Assembly (NCBI GenBank): GCA_947650285.1
Contig: CANTFL010000279.1
Coordinates: 1-64,000 of the forward strand
Direction of reading: 5' to 3'
DNA length: 64,000 nt
Origin: Hyaloperonospora brassicae
Lineage: Eukaryota; Oomycota; Peronosporomycetes; Peronosporales; Peronosporaceae
The position numbers and the translations under genes were made by a program. Of this stretch, positions 20,451 to 30,874 are shown in pieces; positions within the stretch are counted from its first letter, which is position 1, and every line of letters begins with the position of its first letter. Below the pieces are notes generated by a model. The model ran no database searches. It saw nothing but the letters and a program-made list of their open reading frames with translations, and had not been told where the DNA came from.

Positions 20451-20572
20451 ACGTTCTTGGGTGGACGTGTTGTATCAGTGGTGTAGTCGAGTACTTACGA
20501 CAATTAAATTTTATTTCTTCCTATCGATTGCCTTACGAAGTTACTAAATTTCTTCTTCTGTATCTGTCGTCA

Positions 20573-20588
20573 TGACGTCATGACGTCA
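20573..20588. promoter_or_regulatory. Tandem CRE-like palindromes
   Basis: TGACGTCATGACGTCA is two perfect head-to-tail copies of the bZIP (CREB/ATF) palindrome. They lie inside the Tigger element, about 130 bp upstream of the first transposase helix-turn-helix codons. They may be part of the transposase promoter; chance is possible but unlikely for two abutting perfect 8-mers. Confidence 0.4.
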
Positions 20589-20895
20589 TCAGTAACATGG
20601 GCCTTATAAGCTCACCAATTATGACATACTCTATGTCTTTCCCTAGGTCACGTCTGTGGTTCTACGACGTTGCTGAATAGGTTTAAGGCAAACCTTCGGC
20701 TAGAACGACTGTCACATCCTATGCCACGTATCTCTTTCAGCATCAGAAGTAGGGGTAGTGAGTCATATTAAGGGGGCTTTCACCTCAAATGGGCGAGTGT
20801 TTTTCGTGTCTTTTATCTTACTCGCTTATAAAGAGAACGGCATACAAATTTTTGTACAGTTTGAAATGTTCGGCGACACTGTGACCCTTGTAAAA

Positions 20896-20970
20896 AGGGT
20901 GTCTCATATAGAGAGTCTCTTATAAAGAGGGTGTCTCTTATAGAGAGTCTCTTATAAAGAGGGGTGACTG
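20896..20970 (-). repeat. Tigger right terminus with 32-bp subterminal tandem repeats
   Basis: Two 32-bp units (20896-20927 and 20928-20959) starting AGGGTGTCTC and ending CTTATAAAG lie directly inside the terminal GGGGTGACTG. They differ by one base. Transposase-binding subrepeats next to the end are common in DNA transposons. Confidence 0.7.
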
Positions 20971-21337
20971 TAGTATCACTTAAAATACCACGTGTATTAA
21001 CCCATTTTGGTGTCAATCACATTAAATAGGCTCACCCCATTTTACAATAAGCACATATCTGCTTTTTTACTCTCTCGTTGACTTGATCCCTCTACAAAAC
21101 CACTTGTGATATACACACATCGCTGAAAAATAAGTATTGTCAAGTAATGTTTTATCTTTTTCTTGTTCAGTACACATGAAGCATTCTAGTCGTGGTGAGA
21201 CCATGGGGAACACATGAAGCTGTCATCCACGTTCGGGTTGCCTCTTCATCGGCTACCAGTTGCTAACGATTTTCTTCCTTTAGTCCTGACACCTCGTTCA
21301 CCATGCTTTGTACGCTACGACGGCGTCCAATATACAC

Positions 21338-21425
21338 CAATATTACTACTACTACTACTACTACTACTACTACGACTACTACTACTACTACTACTACGAC
21401 TACTACGACTACTACTACTACTAGT
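21338..21425 (+). repeat. (ACT)n microsatellite, left arm only
   Basis: ACT units with a few ACG interruptions, ending in TAGTAGTAG. The corresponding site in the right arm (about 47930-47945) has only a short ACTAGTATTTG sequence, so the expansion followed, or was lost after, the duplication. Confidence 0.9.
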
Positions 21426-21660
21426 AGTAGTATTAGTGTCGACCACAACACTACCGTGTGACTTTTCTCGGCCTTGTTGAGCTTCGTCCGTTGCAATTTC
21501 CTGTCGCATGCCACGCGAATATTACGACGTATTGCACTATGTGTTACTCCGTGTCAATGTTGCATCTTACTTTTCCTGTGTTCCCTACTTTGTGAGCAAA
21601 TGATGCGTAGACTGAGACGATTGTGTCTCGTGCTGGCGCAATCGGTCTGCACGTGGCCAA

Positions 21661-22068
21661 CTAGTCGTGCGCACCAATGCTTCGCTTCGGATCTGGAGAA
21701 AAGGCGCGACATGACATTGACAAGCGCCTCACTCCAGCACAGCTACGTTGGAAGAAAGACAAAAAGCGTCGAAGTTGACGAGCTGCATCTACTTTTGCGG
21801 CCAATGTACCGCCCTTTTCGTCGTCAGGCAGCTTCAAAACATCGTTTGCAGCGCAGTATCGTCGACACAAGTTTTTGAATGTATCGGTCGCGACGTGTGT
21901 GTCATCGTACCGGACCACTATTACTTGCCACGCAACGAGCTTCAGACTGCAGTACGATGACAGTGCCAATGTCTTCGTACAAAACTGACCACTTTTCTTG
22001 CCGATAAAGAGAAGAAAGTCACACACTTGAGCTCTTGGAACAATGTCATCATAACGACATGCGCACAT
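21661..22068 (-). CDS. Conserved ORF of unknown function (left arm)
   Basis: A 135-codon frame, kept open and identical in the right-arm copy. It contains KKSGQFCTKTLALSSYCSLK, a DDTHVATDTFKNLCRRY segment and a charged helical LAAKVDAARQLRRFLSFF. The wording is more protein-like than the antisense frame (21474-21878), which is also open. The ATG is about 230 bp from the divergent Rpr2/SNM1-type gene, so the two may share a promoter. No family was recognised; an upstream exon is possible. Confidence 0.45.
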   Translation of the reverse strand: MCACRYDDIVPRAQVCDFLLFIGKKSGQFCTKTLALSSYCSLKLVAWQVIVVRYDDTHVATDTFKNLCRRYCAANDVLKLPDDEKGGTLAAKVDAARQLRRFLSFFQRSCAGVRRLSMSCRAFSPDPKRSIGAHD

Positions 22069-22295
22069 AAATCTGCTCGAACAAAAGCTGTATGATTGGT
22101 CACCAATAACAACTGCTGGTGAGTCGTCATCAGTGACGATATGCTATTTGGCGGTCACTTGTCATTGTGGTATGTTATCTGATGCGTCATACATTCTGCA
22201 GAGGCGACGCCTCCCGAAACGCAGACGTGTCCCACACTAATTGTCACCTTCTAGCGCACATCAGACCAATTATTGACCACGTCCGTCCGCGCCAC

Positions 22296-23271
22296 ATGGC
22301 GTCGCTGCCGCCCACATCGCCGACGATTGGCGCTCTCGTGCTGCCCGAGATGAACGTCGCGAGCGCAGAGAACTCGCGACAGCTCGAGAAGCGCTTTGCG
22401 TTTCTGTGGACGTCGGCGCACCGTCTGCTGCCGAGTAACGTCACGCTGGCCAACCACCTGATGTGCGTGTTTAAAACCGGTGCACCTGTTCAAAACACAC
22501 ACTTGTCAAAAACCGCTGACCTTTTTGACAGTGCGTCGATGATGCAGATGGCCCGAACGAGTCGCGCGCAGCTGCCGCAGTCAGTGCTGGACTTTATCTG
22601 CGCGCGCTGTGGTGGACTGGTCGTGCCCAGTGTGTCTGCGGCCGTGCGCGTGGTCCCTCAGGGCCGTCAGTCGCCTGCGAACCGGCGACTCAGGAGACAG
22701 CACCAACGGTCAAAAACGCAAATGCACAATCGTGACCACAAGGGGCCACGTCTGGTTCGTGAGCGTCTGTCAACAATTGTGGTTCGTTGATGTTGTGGCA
22801 ATTGGATTCTGGGAAAAGGAGTGGATGGCGTTTTTGACACTGTCTTTTTGTTGACGTCATGTGTGTCAACAACACCTGCAGCGAGTCACGTGCCACCGAT
22901 GTCGTCATCGCAACGACCGGCCGGGGACGTCGGTAGTCTACAAAGCCAAATTGAAGAAACGCAGGGAAGAGGGTCAGCCATCGGCAGCACATGCTCCCGA
23001 GTTGCACAAGAGGACCACAAATGACAGTGTCGCAGGTCAAGTCGACGACTGTTCAGCGAATGTTGCGGGGACATCAACGACGGACGTGGAGCTGACCTTT
23101 GCTCCGTCGAGCATGTTTGCAGCAGTAGCACCACCGGGTTCGCCGAGAAAGCTGTTGGACGGACCGAAGAAGCGAAAGAAAAAGAAGAAGATTGCACAGC
23201 CGGATGCCGCTGTTGTCGCTGTCAAGAATGACTTGAGCTCCTTTTTGCAAGGACTTGCTTCACGAAAGTGA
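22296..23271 (+). CDS. RNase P/MRP subunit, Rpr2/Rpp21/SNM1-type (left copy)
   Basis: Start ATG at 22296 (MASLPPTSPTIGALVLPEMN). A 69-bp GT-AG intron fits at 22463-22531, restoring the frame to ASMMQMARTSRAQLPQSVLD. The Rpr2 zinc ribbon is split: first pair FICARCGG (about 22590-22613), second pair VTCHRCRHRN after another intron that ends in CTGCAG at 22881. The donor of intron 2 lies near 22750-22770 and is not certain. The C-terminus has a Lys-rich nuclear-localisation-like run (PKKRKKKKKIAQPD). In the family these proteins bind the RNA of RNase P or RNase MRP for tRNA or rRNA processing. Assignment rests on the Cys pattern and Arg-rich spacer. Confidence 0.65.
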
Positions 23272-23930
23272 TGTGGCGTTGCGAATATGTTTGTGCGGTA
23301 TCAGCTATGAGACGCGTACGTTGCTGTGGATCCGCTACGTGGGACGCAGACGCTGATAGTAAGAACGAAGCAGCTACGACTCAGGTTTACTCAGCTGCAA
23401 GTGGAGGTCGTCTGTGCTGCTGTGCGGTATTGATGGTTGCTTCGTGGCGAGATGTTATAACGTGGCACTTGTCGGGATGGACTAGTTGTGGCAAGCGCAA
23501 TACTGCATTTGGCATCATTCACGTCTTTGCCGGCTATGGTCGCGTGGGGTTCAGCACACCCTTTCACGGACACTGCTTTTGCGGTATCAATTTGATCGTA
23601 TGACCAGACTCATCGACTTCGGGTGTCGTTTCTCAGCTTTCGGTGTGAGATGGGGATGGCGTGAAACGCCCTGTACCTGCCTTGAATTGGTAACTGTCGA
23701 CCTGCCTTGAATTGGTAATTGTCGCGCATCAGATTCGGTTTCGATGGCCTACCTCGCTCATGTTTCGTTTTGCCCTGGTAAGCGACGTTTGAGGCTGTGT
23801 CCACGATGCCGAAGAGCGTCCATTGCACGTGTGGTCTTCTGTTCGTCGACGAGTTACACGACGGGTGTGATCCCGTGCGTACTGAGACTATATGTTTGTG
23901 ATCACGCGAAACTGAGTTGAGTCGCTGCAA

Positions 23931-25629
23931 CTCAGACTGCAGATCACAAGTTGAACCACGCACTGGTTGCACGAACTGTTACAAGATTAGGTTGTTGGCT
24001 CATTGATATTGGGTAAGTTGTCTTTAATCAGGTTGAATGAGTAACGCCGGTTCTAGCAGTGTGAGCATTCTCGTTTCTCATGTGGATGTTTATGCGGATA
24101 GCAAATAGCCTTGCTGATTGCAGTACAGGCCACTCACTCAATATCGATAAAATAAGGCTGCAAATAGCATTCATACGGAATCCGCAATCACTTTGGCGCC
24201 GGGCAACATATAGACCATAATGATGTGTATGAAAGTCGTCGTCAAAGCCATAAAGAAGCCTGTGCACGGCACCGATGCTCAATGTCATAGTTTTATAATC
24301 AGAGGGTGCAGCATTCTTCTCGCAAGAGTAATGTTAATTGGTAGAAAAAGTGGCTAACAAACCCTGCACCATTATAAAAACAGGTGGACACTGCAAGTGC
24401 TTTGATCGCCATTAGCCAACAACATAAAGACGAAAACAACAACTTGTAAGTGGCGCGGCTGGGCGTCGTAGCAGCGTGTCGTATGTACGAAGGCGAGACT
24501 TGATTGAAACGGGTTTGTTTTGACGAGTGTGTCAATACCATCTGATCCATCAGCAACAACTGAAACAAGCTTATATATATCTATCTACCCCTCAATCGAA
24601 ACAACTTCATTGAATCAATGCAACTACGCTTCATGTGTAAGCTGCCAGACACAGCAACAATGCTAAGATGATCCTCGCGTACGCGTCCCTTCATCGACCT
24701 TTCACTGCGCGATAGGAGTTGTTAAAAGCCCTGATCTTTTCTGCCCCTCTTTTTACGTGGACGTTGACTTCCGAACATAATTTGCTCACAAACCCCGGTG
24801 CCATTTTGATCCACTAAGCAAGCAGGTCGTGCAGGATTAGCGCTTCTTCTTTGGCGTTTTACGTCTGCTTTTGGGGTAATTGATGACGACAACGAGGTTA
24901 ACCACACCACCAAGCTCGTCTATGCTGAGGCCAAGCAACGTCATCACCTTTTCTTCTTCACTCGCTGGATGCAGTAAACTGTACTTCTTTGACGGCTCCG
25001 TGTATCAAGGTGTGTCGAGCTCTGGTCTCATAACGACTAAGCGAATCGATAAATGAAAATGTGGGGCTTAGCAATAGGAATCCTCCTCCCCTCCCCGAAT
25101 ATAGTTGTTTATTTGCCAGGATACGCTTTTTGAAAGCAAATCTTCGTACCAGTTACTGATCGAGTCGGTGGATCTGTCCTCAGTTGATTGCAACTCCGCA
25201 CTATGCTTTTTGCGACAAAAGGCCGTTCGGGGGATACATGCGGTGGTGGACATACGCAGGACATACACTTCGATGTGATGTGCAGCGGTTGAGTTAGCGC
25301 CGATGGTTCTCTATCAATACCAAAGTGGTATATTAAGTAGGACTCTCGACTCGCATGTCCCTCTTGTTTTCCCTCGATCTCCTTCACGTGCCTACTAATT
25401 CTTGTTGCACACAAGTGTCAAAGTCCTCGACAGATACGTTCTAGTCTAATATCCTCGTAGAATATCTTCCACATGTGTTGACCTCTCAGTAGCAGGTACC
25501 GTTGCTGCGACACCACTTCTGCATCTTCAACAACAATGTTTACCTGATAATGCGAATTGAAATAGCAATATTATGTACGACAGCTCTGTCCTCAATACCT
25601 GCACAGCTAGCCTGGGTAGCATGATCCAT
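23931..25629. other. Intergenic, no supported gene
   Basis: Only short frames occur. A minus-strand frame ending at 24722 finishes with a basic GSQRPRKKRGRKDQGF tail that could be a nuclear-localisation signal of a lost gene, but nothing upstream supports it. AT-rich sequence (TATATATATC, 24570) is present. Confidence 0.4.
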
Positions 25630-25874
25630 TATTGGTAGTGCTGTTGTATGGGGTGCCAGTGACCACATGGCAAGGACGAAAGTGCACGATTGTGTGTAAC
25701 GATGGGATCGACTTATCGTTTTGTTACTGACATCGAGAGTCGATATCGATAGGCTTAGAGTAGTACAACAAGACGAACTAAGGACCTAGCTAGATGATAA
25801 TTCACTTTCCATTTTACCTTCTTCTTCTTAGCGTTTCTACCCTACGTCGCCCCCGGATGCTGCCAAAAGTCAAA
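25630..25874 (+). repeat. Copia 5' LTR
   Basis: Begins TATTGG...TGTTGTATGGGGTGCC and ends CCAAAAGTCAAA, aligned with 30065-30307. An Inr-like element lies at 25802-25815. Homology reaches to six bases before the gag ATG, leaving no ordinary room for a primer-binding site. Confidence 0.85.
25802..25815 (+). promoter_or_regulatory. Inr-like element in the Copia LTR
   Basis: TCACTTTCCATTTT matches the oomycete initiator consensus TCATTYYNCAWTTT at 13 of 14 positions. The same sequence is at 30238-30251 in the 3' LTR, and a close relative (TCACTTAGCATTTT) at 53735-53748 in the old Copia. It probably marks the LTR transcription start. Confidence 0.45.
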
Positions 25875-25879
25875 AATTT

Positions 25880-28800
25880 ATGAGCCCAACCACTCCGGAC
25901 GCGGGCGACATTCTTCGTGAAGACAACTACTTCGTGTGGGAGTTGAAAGCGAGGATGAGGCTGACAAAGAAGGTATTGTTAGAGCATCTATACGCTATGA
26001 AAGACCCGGGATAAGGAGACGCAGCCGCGTCAACTTGGAAAGTCAACGACATGAAGGCCTTTGCGATTGTGTCTACAATGATCAGCAAAAATCTTCAGTC
26101 AATGGTGCGCACGACGAAGTCAACGGCAGAAGCGTGGGACATTCTGAAGACGTTCTTCCTGCGACAAAGTATGCACAATCGGGTGCAACTGCGATGGCAA
26201 CTTCATGAATTCAAGTTGCCCAAGGGAGGAAGCACCATGGATCACTTCATGAGATTTGACGAGCTGTGCATGACTATGCAAGCGGTTGGACAAGAGATCT
26301 CACCGGAGGAGCATTTGGTCATCCTTTTGGGTAGTCTGATGAGAGACTATGACCCCATCGTCAATATAATTGAGAACACGCCCGGAATGACTCTGTTTCA
26401 TGCAAAGGAAATGCTGAGACGGGAGTACGATGGAATGAAAAGGACAGAGCACCAAGAAGTCGCACTGAAAGTACGCATACTTCCAAGTACAAGAAATGAC
26501 CGCGCCGACATGAAGGGGGATAAAGTTCGAGAGGTGAAAAGTTCTCAGGAAGATGCTACCGATGTAACAAATATGGGCACAAGCGTCAAGATTGCAAGGT
26601 TGCACGAGAGGGTACAGGGCGATCTAGAGAAGAGAGATCATTTACTGCGTCTTGTCGGACGTCTGCTGGATATTTACTGGATATTGGGGCGAGTAGCCAC
26701 ATGTGTACAGGCAGAGATGAGTTTTCGAAACTAGACTCACTGAAGGACCCAATCATGATGACCATAGCAGACGGAAGCGAAGTGAAGGAAAAAGGTGTTG
26801 GGACAGTGCGTGTGAAACTCAAGAATGGGGAAGTGATCGGGATAGAAGAGACACTATGGGTGCCAGGCCTGGACCGGAGGCTGTTGTCAATGTCGGCACT
26901 ATCACGAAAATGACTTCAAGTGATCTTCTCAGATCTGAGTTTTCAGATCAGAAGTAAAGCGGAAGCGATTGCTCAAGTTCCAAGACGGAAAAAGATGTAC
27001 GTCTTAGATTGCAGTCCGGCTGAGTCTGCCAGCATATGCGAAGAGACTAATCTAGAGGAAAGATCAAGTGGAGGATCAGGAGCGGCTGATCTTTAGGTGT
27101 GGCATGCAAGGTTAGGTCACCTGCCAACGAAGATGATGAAGGATATGGCAAGCTGTGTCGATATTTTGAAGACCAAGAAGAATCGAGGCGCTGAAGATGG
27201 CGTCAAGATCTGCGAAGGGTGTATCATGGGCAGAGCGACCGTCAAGACATTTCCAAAATCAACTTACGGACAGGTGAAAACCAAGGAAGTGTTTTAGTTG
27301 GTTTACAGTGATGTCATGGGACCTATGGAAACGAAGCATTAAGGAGGATCGAGGTTCGTCGTGAAGTTTATTGATGATTTTTCAAGATATATAGTCGCAT
27401 ACTATATTGACAACAAGTCGGAATTGACAGATCGCTTCATCGAGTACAAGGCGCTTATGGAGAATCAACTGTCAAAGAAGATCAAGTGTATCAGGACGGA
27501 CAACGGCTCGGAATACGTCAACAGACGTTTCGCTGGTATGTGCGGCAAATTTAATATAGTACACCAGACGACAGTACCATATTCGCCACAACAGAATGGA
27601 CTGGCCGAACGCATGGACCGGACACTGCCTGAGCGGGCCAGAGGAATGCTCAGTCATATGCAAGTGGACAAGGTTTGGTGTACTGAGGCGATAAACAGAA
27701 CATTCTATATGACTAAACGATTTTCATGTGCTAGTCAACCGTCTACAACTCCATTTGAGTTGATTTTTCGGCAAGAAACCCGATCTCTCTGATATGTGTG
27801 TATTTGGGTCAAAGGAAAATGCACATGTAGACAAGTCAAAGAGGACCAAGCTGACCAAAAAGGCAATTCGATGTATTTTTCTTGGCTACTCGGACCACAT
27901 CAAGGGGTTCCGAATATGGGATGAAGATTCCAAGAGGGTGACACACACAAGATCGGCTAAATTTGATGAGCGAACACCACCTCAGTACGTGCAAAAGTAC
28001 TGCAGATCAAGTGACCAAGAATTCCGTGCCGTTTATGATGACGACGTTGTTTCTATCGACTTAGAGCATCCAAGAGTCACGGGAGCCATGTACATAGAAA
28101 TGGAGGACATTCACAGTGTTCAAGAAGAGAGACACATGCAAGATAGGCGCACAACAACGATTGCTCTACCATCGAGACGCAGCGACGAGATCCATGGACA
28201 CGTGGGATCTAATGATGACGACCCAATGTTTGAAATTGATGATGTGGTGATGATTGATGAAGATCAAGAATCAATTGAAGAAGTGTCAAGACAAGGGCAG
28301 TTGGTGATACAACCAAGTCGACGGACAAGTGTTCAAGCATCGCAAGAAACCACGATGGTTCCATCCGAATCGATGCAACATGGACAATCTCAAACGTTAG
28401 TACAAGTGGGTGGTGCAGATGAGGGCATTTATGACAGATCAGAAGCGTGTCAAGAAAAAGGCACAAAGAGACTGCACATTTGGTATGAGCAAGCACGTGC
28501 AGCGTTCAAGACCCCAGCGACATACGAAGAAGCCATTAAGCCACCTCATCGCGATGATTGGTACAAGGACATTCAAGCTGAGCTGAAGGCATTGAAGGAA
28601 AAGGACACCTGGACAGTTCAAACACAGCGTCCAAGTCAAAAAGTGGTTGGAACCAAGTGAGTGTTAGCACTCAAAAGAAACGAGCTCGGTGAAATTATTC
28701 GATACAAGACACGTCTTGTAGCACTTGGCTACAGGCCGACGTATGGGGTTGACTATATGTAGACATATTCACCGGTGGCAAACCTCAACTCAAAACGGGT

Positions 28801-30052
28801 GTTTTTGGCTGTGTGCTGTCAAAAGAGGATGTTGATTCATCGACATGATGTCGACACTGCTTTTCTATATGGCATATTGGACGAAGAGGTATATGTATAC
28901 CCTCCTCTTGGTGTTCGTGCAGAACGTGATCAAGTGCTTAAGTTGAATCGAAGCCTGTATGGGCTAAAACAAGCGGCCGCAACATGGTACAAGACAATTT
29001 CGTGTGTATTCGTGGAGATGGGGTTCTCCTCATGCGCGGCCTACTCATGCATCTTCGTTAAAGAGACCAACGGCTCGTGGATTTACGCTGTATTATATGT
29101 GGACGACCTATTACTTGGGGATAAAGCTACTGGAGTTATGGACGATGTGGCAGCTCAACTATCAAGTCGTTTCAAGTTGAAGATGTTGGGGGGCGTTCGT
29201 TACGTTCTTGGCATCGAAGTCAAGTACCTGCGTGACAATCGAAGTTTCAATATCATTCAAGGATCGTGTATATCAAGATTGGTCGATAAATTCAATCAAG
29301 TTGATGCAAAAGCGGTGTCAAATCCAAGTGTTGAAAGGCAAGATGGTCAAGATGGACAAAATTGACAACAGAATGAAGAATCGACCGTACTGGTCGTTAG
29401 TGGGATCTCTGTTGTATGTGGCAACACGCACACTACCAGATATTGCGTATGCAGTATGTCAGCTGAGTCTTCATTTGCAATTTCCGCATGAAAAGCACTG
29501 GAATGCAGCGATTCGAGTGTTAAGATATCTGAAGACGACGCAGAGCAAAGGAATTCGATGTGAAGGAGTGTCAGGTGACTTTCACCTGAGCGCGTACATG
29601 GATGCGGACTGGGCAAGCAACAAGTGCAATCGCAGATCGATTTCGGGCGTTTTGGTCATGATTAATGGCGCACCTGTGATTTTCAAGTCGAAGATGCAGC
29701 AGAGCGTGGCACTGAGCACGGCAGAAGCAGAATATATGGCTCTTTCTTTGTGTTTACAGGAGGTGCTGTGGACAAGAAGTATCCTCAAGGAGATACAAGT
29801 GCGGATTGATTATGCTACCACGGTTCATGAAGACAACCAGAGTACAATCGCTATCGCTAAGAACGACGGCTATCAAAGTCGAGCGAAACATATCGACATC
29901 AGATACCATTTTGTGCGCGAACAAGTGAAGGGCAAGATTTCAAGCTACAGTATACCGAAAGAAAGTCACAGCTAGCAGACTTCCTGACCAAACCAATTTC
30001 GACGAAGAAGTTTGAGATGTTGGTTGACAAATCCAAGATTAGAGACTTCTAG
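25880..30052 (+). pseudogene. Copia gag-pol polyprotein, interrupted
   Basis: Gag starts at 25880 with the FVWELKARM pattern of the UBN2/gag domain and is stopped at 26012. Next come KAFAIVSTMISKNLQ...WDILKTFFLRQ and a gag body to about 26580. The protease region is weak (ILGRVATCVQ, where the DSGAS-like motif is degraded). Pre-integrase is VWHARLGHLP (27097), integrase DDFSRYIVAYYIDNKSE and RTDNGSEYVN, RT LNRSLYGLKQAAATWYKTI and YVDDLLLGD, RNase H DADWASNKCNRRS and TAEAEYMAL. Stops occur at about 26911, 27095, 27296 and 28658; frameshifts near 27790 and 29340. All catalytic motifs except the protease are still readable. Confidence 0.85.
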
Positions 30053-30054
30053 TC

Positions 30055-30064
30055 GAGGGGGGGG
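30055..30064 (+). other. Polypurine tract of the Copia element
   Basis: GAGGGGGGGG sits immediately 5' of the 3' LTR start at 30065, the position of the plus-strand primer in LTR retrotransposons. Confidence 0.8.
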
Positions 30065-30307
30065 TATTGGAAATGTTGTTGTATGGGGTGCCAGTGACCA
30101 CATGGCGAGGACGAAAGTGCACGATTGTGTGTAACGATGGGATCGACTTATCGTTTTGTTACTGACATCGTAGAGTCGATATCGATAGGCTTAGAGTAGT
30201 ACAACGAGACGAACTAAGGACCTAGCTAGGTGATAATTCACTTTCCATTTTACCTTCTTCTTAGCGTTTCTACCCTACATCGCCCTTGGCTGCTGCCAAA
30301 AGTCAAA
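30065..30307 (+). repeat. Copia 3' LTR
   Basis: Partner of 25630-25874. Differences include CAAGG/CGAGG, ATCGAGAG/ATCGTAGAG, one CTT unit and a few substitutions near the ends. Confidence 0.85.
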
Positions 30308-30874
30308 ATCCATGTTCTCACGTTAGCGCTGCCGTGCGATCTGTATGGTGCCCTAAAAGATTTGGGAGACTTGGTTGAGTTGCTCGTGAAAGCCTTTTAG
30401 AGACCTCGAAGCCACCTTAACTGGCGTTGCAAGTTGGTGTGAACCCCACAGAAAAAGATGATGCGATCGAGTCATCAACCGCTTTCGACCCAGGTCGGAG
30501 CTCGGCAACGTCGTGTGTGCACGTTTTGATTGCTACTTAATCTTTCCAGTCAACATCCATCGCCCCAACCGGGACTCCGACATCCCTCTGTAATCCGATA
30601 TAGGTCACGCATTGCTCGCGTGTGTTTATCCCCCACCTGCTTCCCCGCAGAAACAGCCTCTCTTTCGATCCGAAAGCAAATTCCGCAGCCGACGCAAGCA
30701 CCCACAGGCTCACACCTAAATTCAAGTCGCGTCCGGTTTGCACGGCAGCGTATCGCCTTCCGCAGGTCCGCGTCACCCCAACTGCACCAATCGACTGACT
30801 ACCCCTCCGCTCACTCTTGAAAAGCGCTCTCTATCTCGACGTATTTTGCTGCCGCTGTTGCGTGAGCGGTTAGT
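30308..30874. other. Upstream region of the REEP/DP1 gene
   Basis: No gene supported. The last 350 bp are CT/CA-rich (for example CTGCTTCCCCGCAG, CGACGCAAGCACCC), typical of a promoter or leader. A small spliced leader intron cannot be excluded. Confidence 0.4.

Larger units (their letters stand above)
18984..20970 (-). mobile_element. Tigger/pogo-like DNA transposon, left end missing
   Basis: Minus-strand pieces give a CENP-B-type helix-turn-helix (VSLSLEQKYEIFQHCKELPN, about 20440-20380; SISKSTTHRLM near 20290) and a DDE_1 catalytic domain with NFDETALFYDLPPNKTLS (first Asp, about 19915), VLLLLDNSSSHKV (second Asp, about 19610) and, after a frameshift near 19550, TIQPLDSG. A C-terminal acidic tail ends at 18979 where Gypsy LTR begins. 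The right terminus at 20970 reads CAGTCACCCCTC on the minus strand, typical of Tigger ends, with the TA target dinucleotide at 20971-20972. At least three frameshifts make it inactive. Confidence 0.8.
21150..23930 (+). repeat. Inverted segmental duplication, left arm
   Basis: This block is present in reverse complement at 45440-48115. Similarity starts in the ACACATGAAGCATTCTAGTC region near 21175 and fades after about 23930. The central part (about 21640-23880) is nearly identical, with only scattered substitutions. It contains one intron-bearing gene, one divergent ORF and a duplicated CTGCCTTGAATTGGTAA unit (23676 and 23702) also present in the right arm. The left arm alone has an expanded CTA microsatellite. 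Confidence 0.9.
25624..30313 (+). mobile_element. Copia (Ty1) element with both LTRs and probable target duplication
   Basis: 5' LTR 25630-25874 and 3' LTR 30065-30307 are close relatives (about ten small differences). The hexamer ATCCAT flanks the element on both sides (25624-25629 and 30308-30313), a probable target-site duplication. A purine tract abuts the 3' LTR. The polyprotein keeps the full Copia order gag, protease, integrase, RT, RNase H but is interrupted by several stops and two frameshifts, so this is a relatively young, dead insertion. Confidence 0.88.

Noticed and set aside
23268..23972. Frames downstream of the Rpr2-type gene in both arms as separate genes
   Set aside because: Both strands are open with odd Cys/Trp-rich composition and no motif; conservation between arms reflects only the recent duplication.
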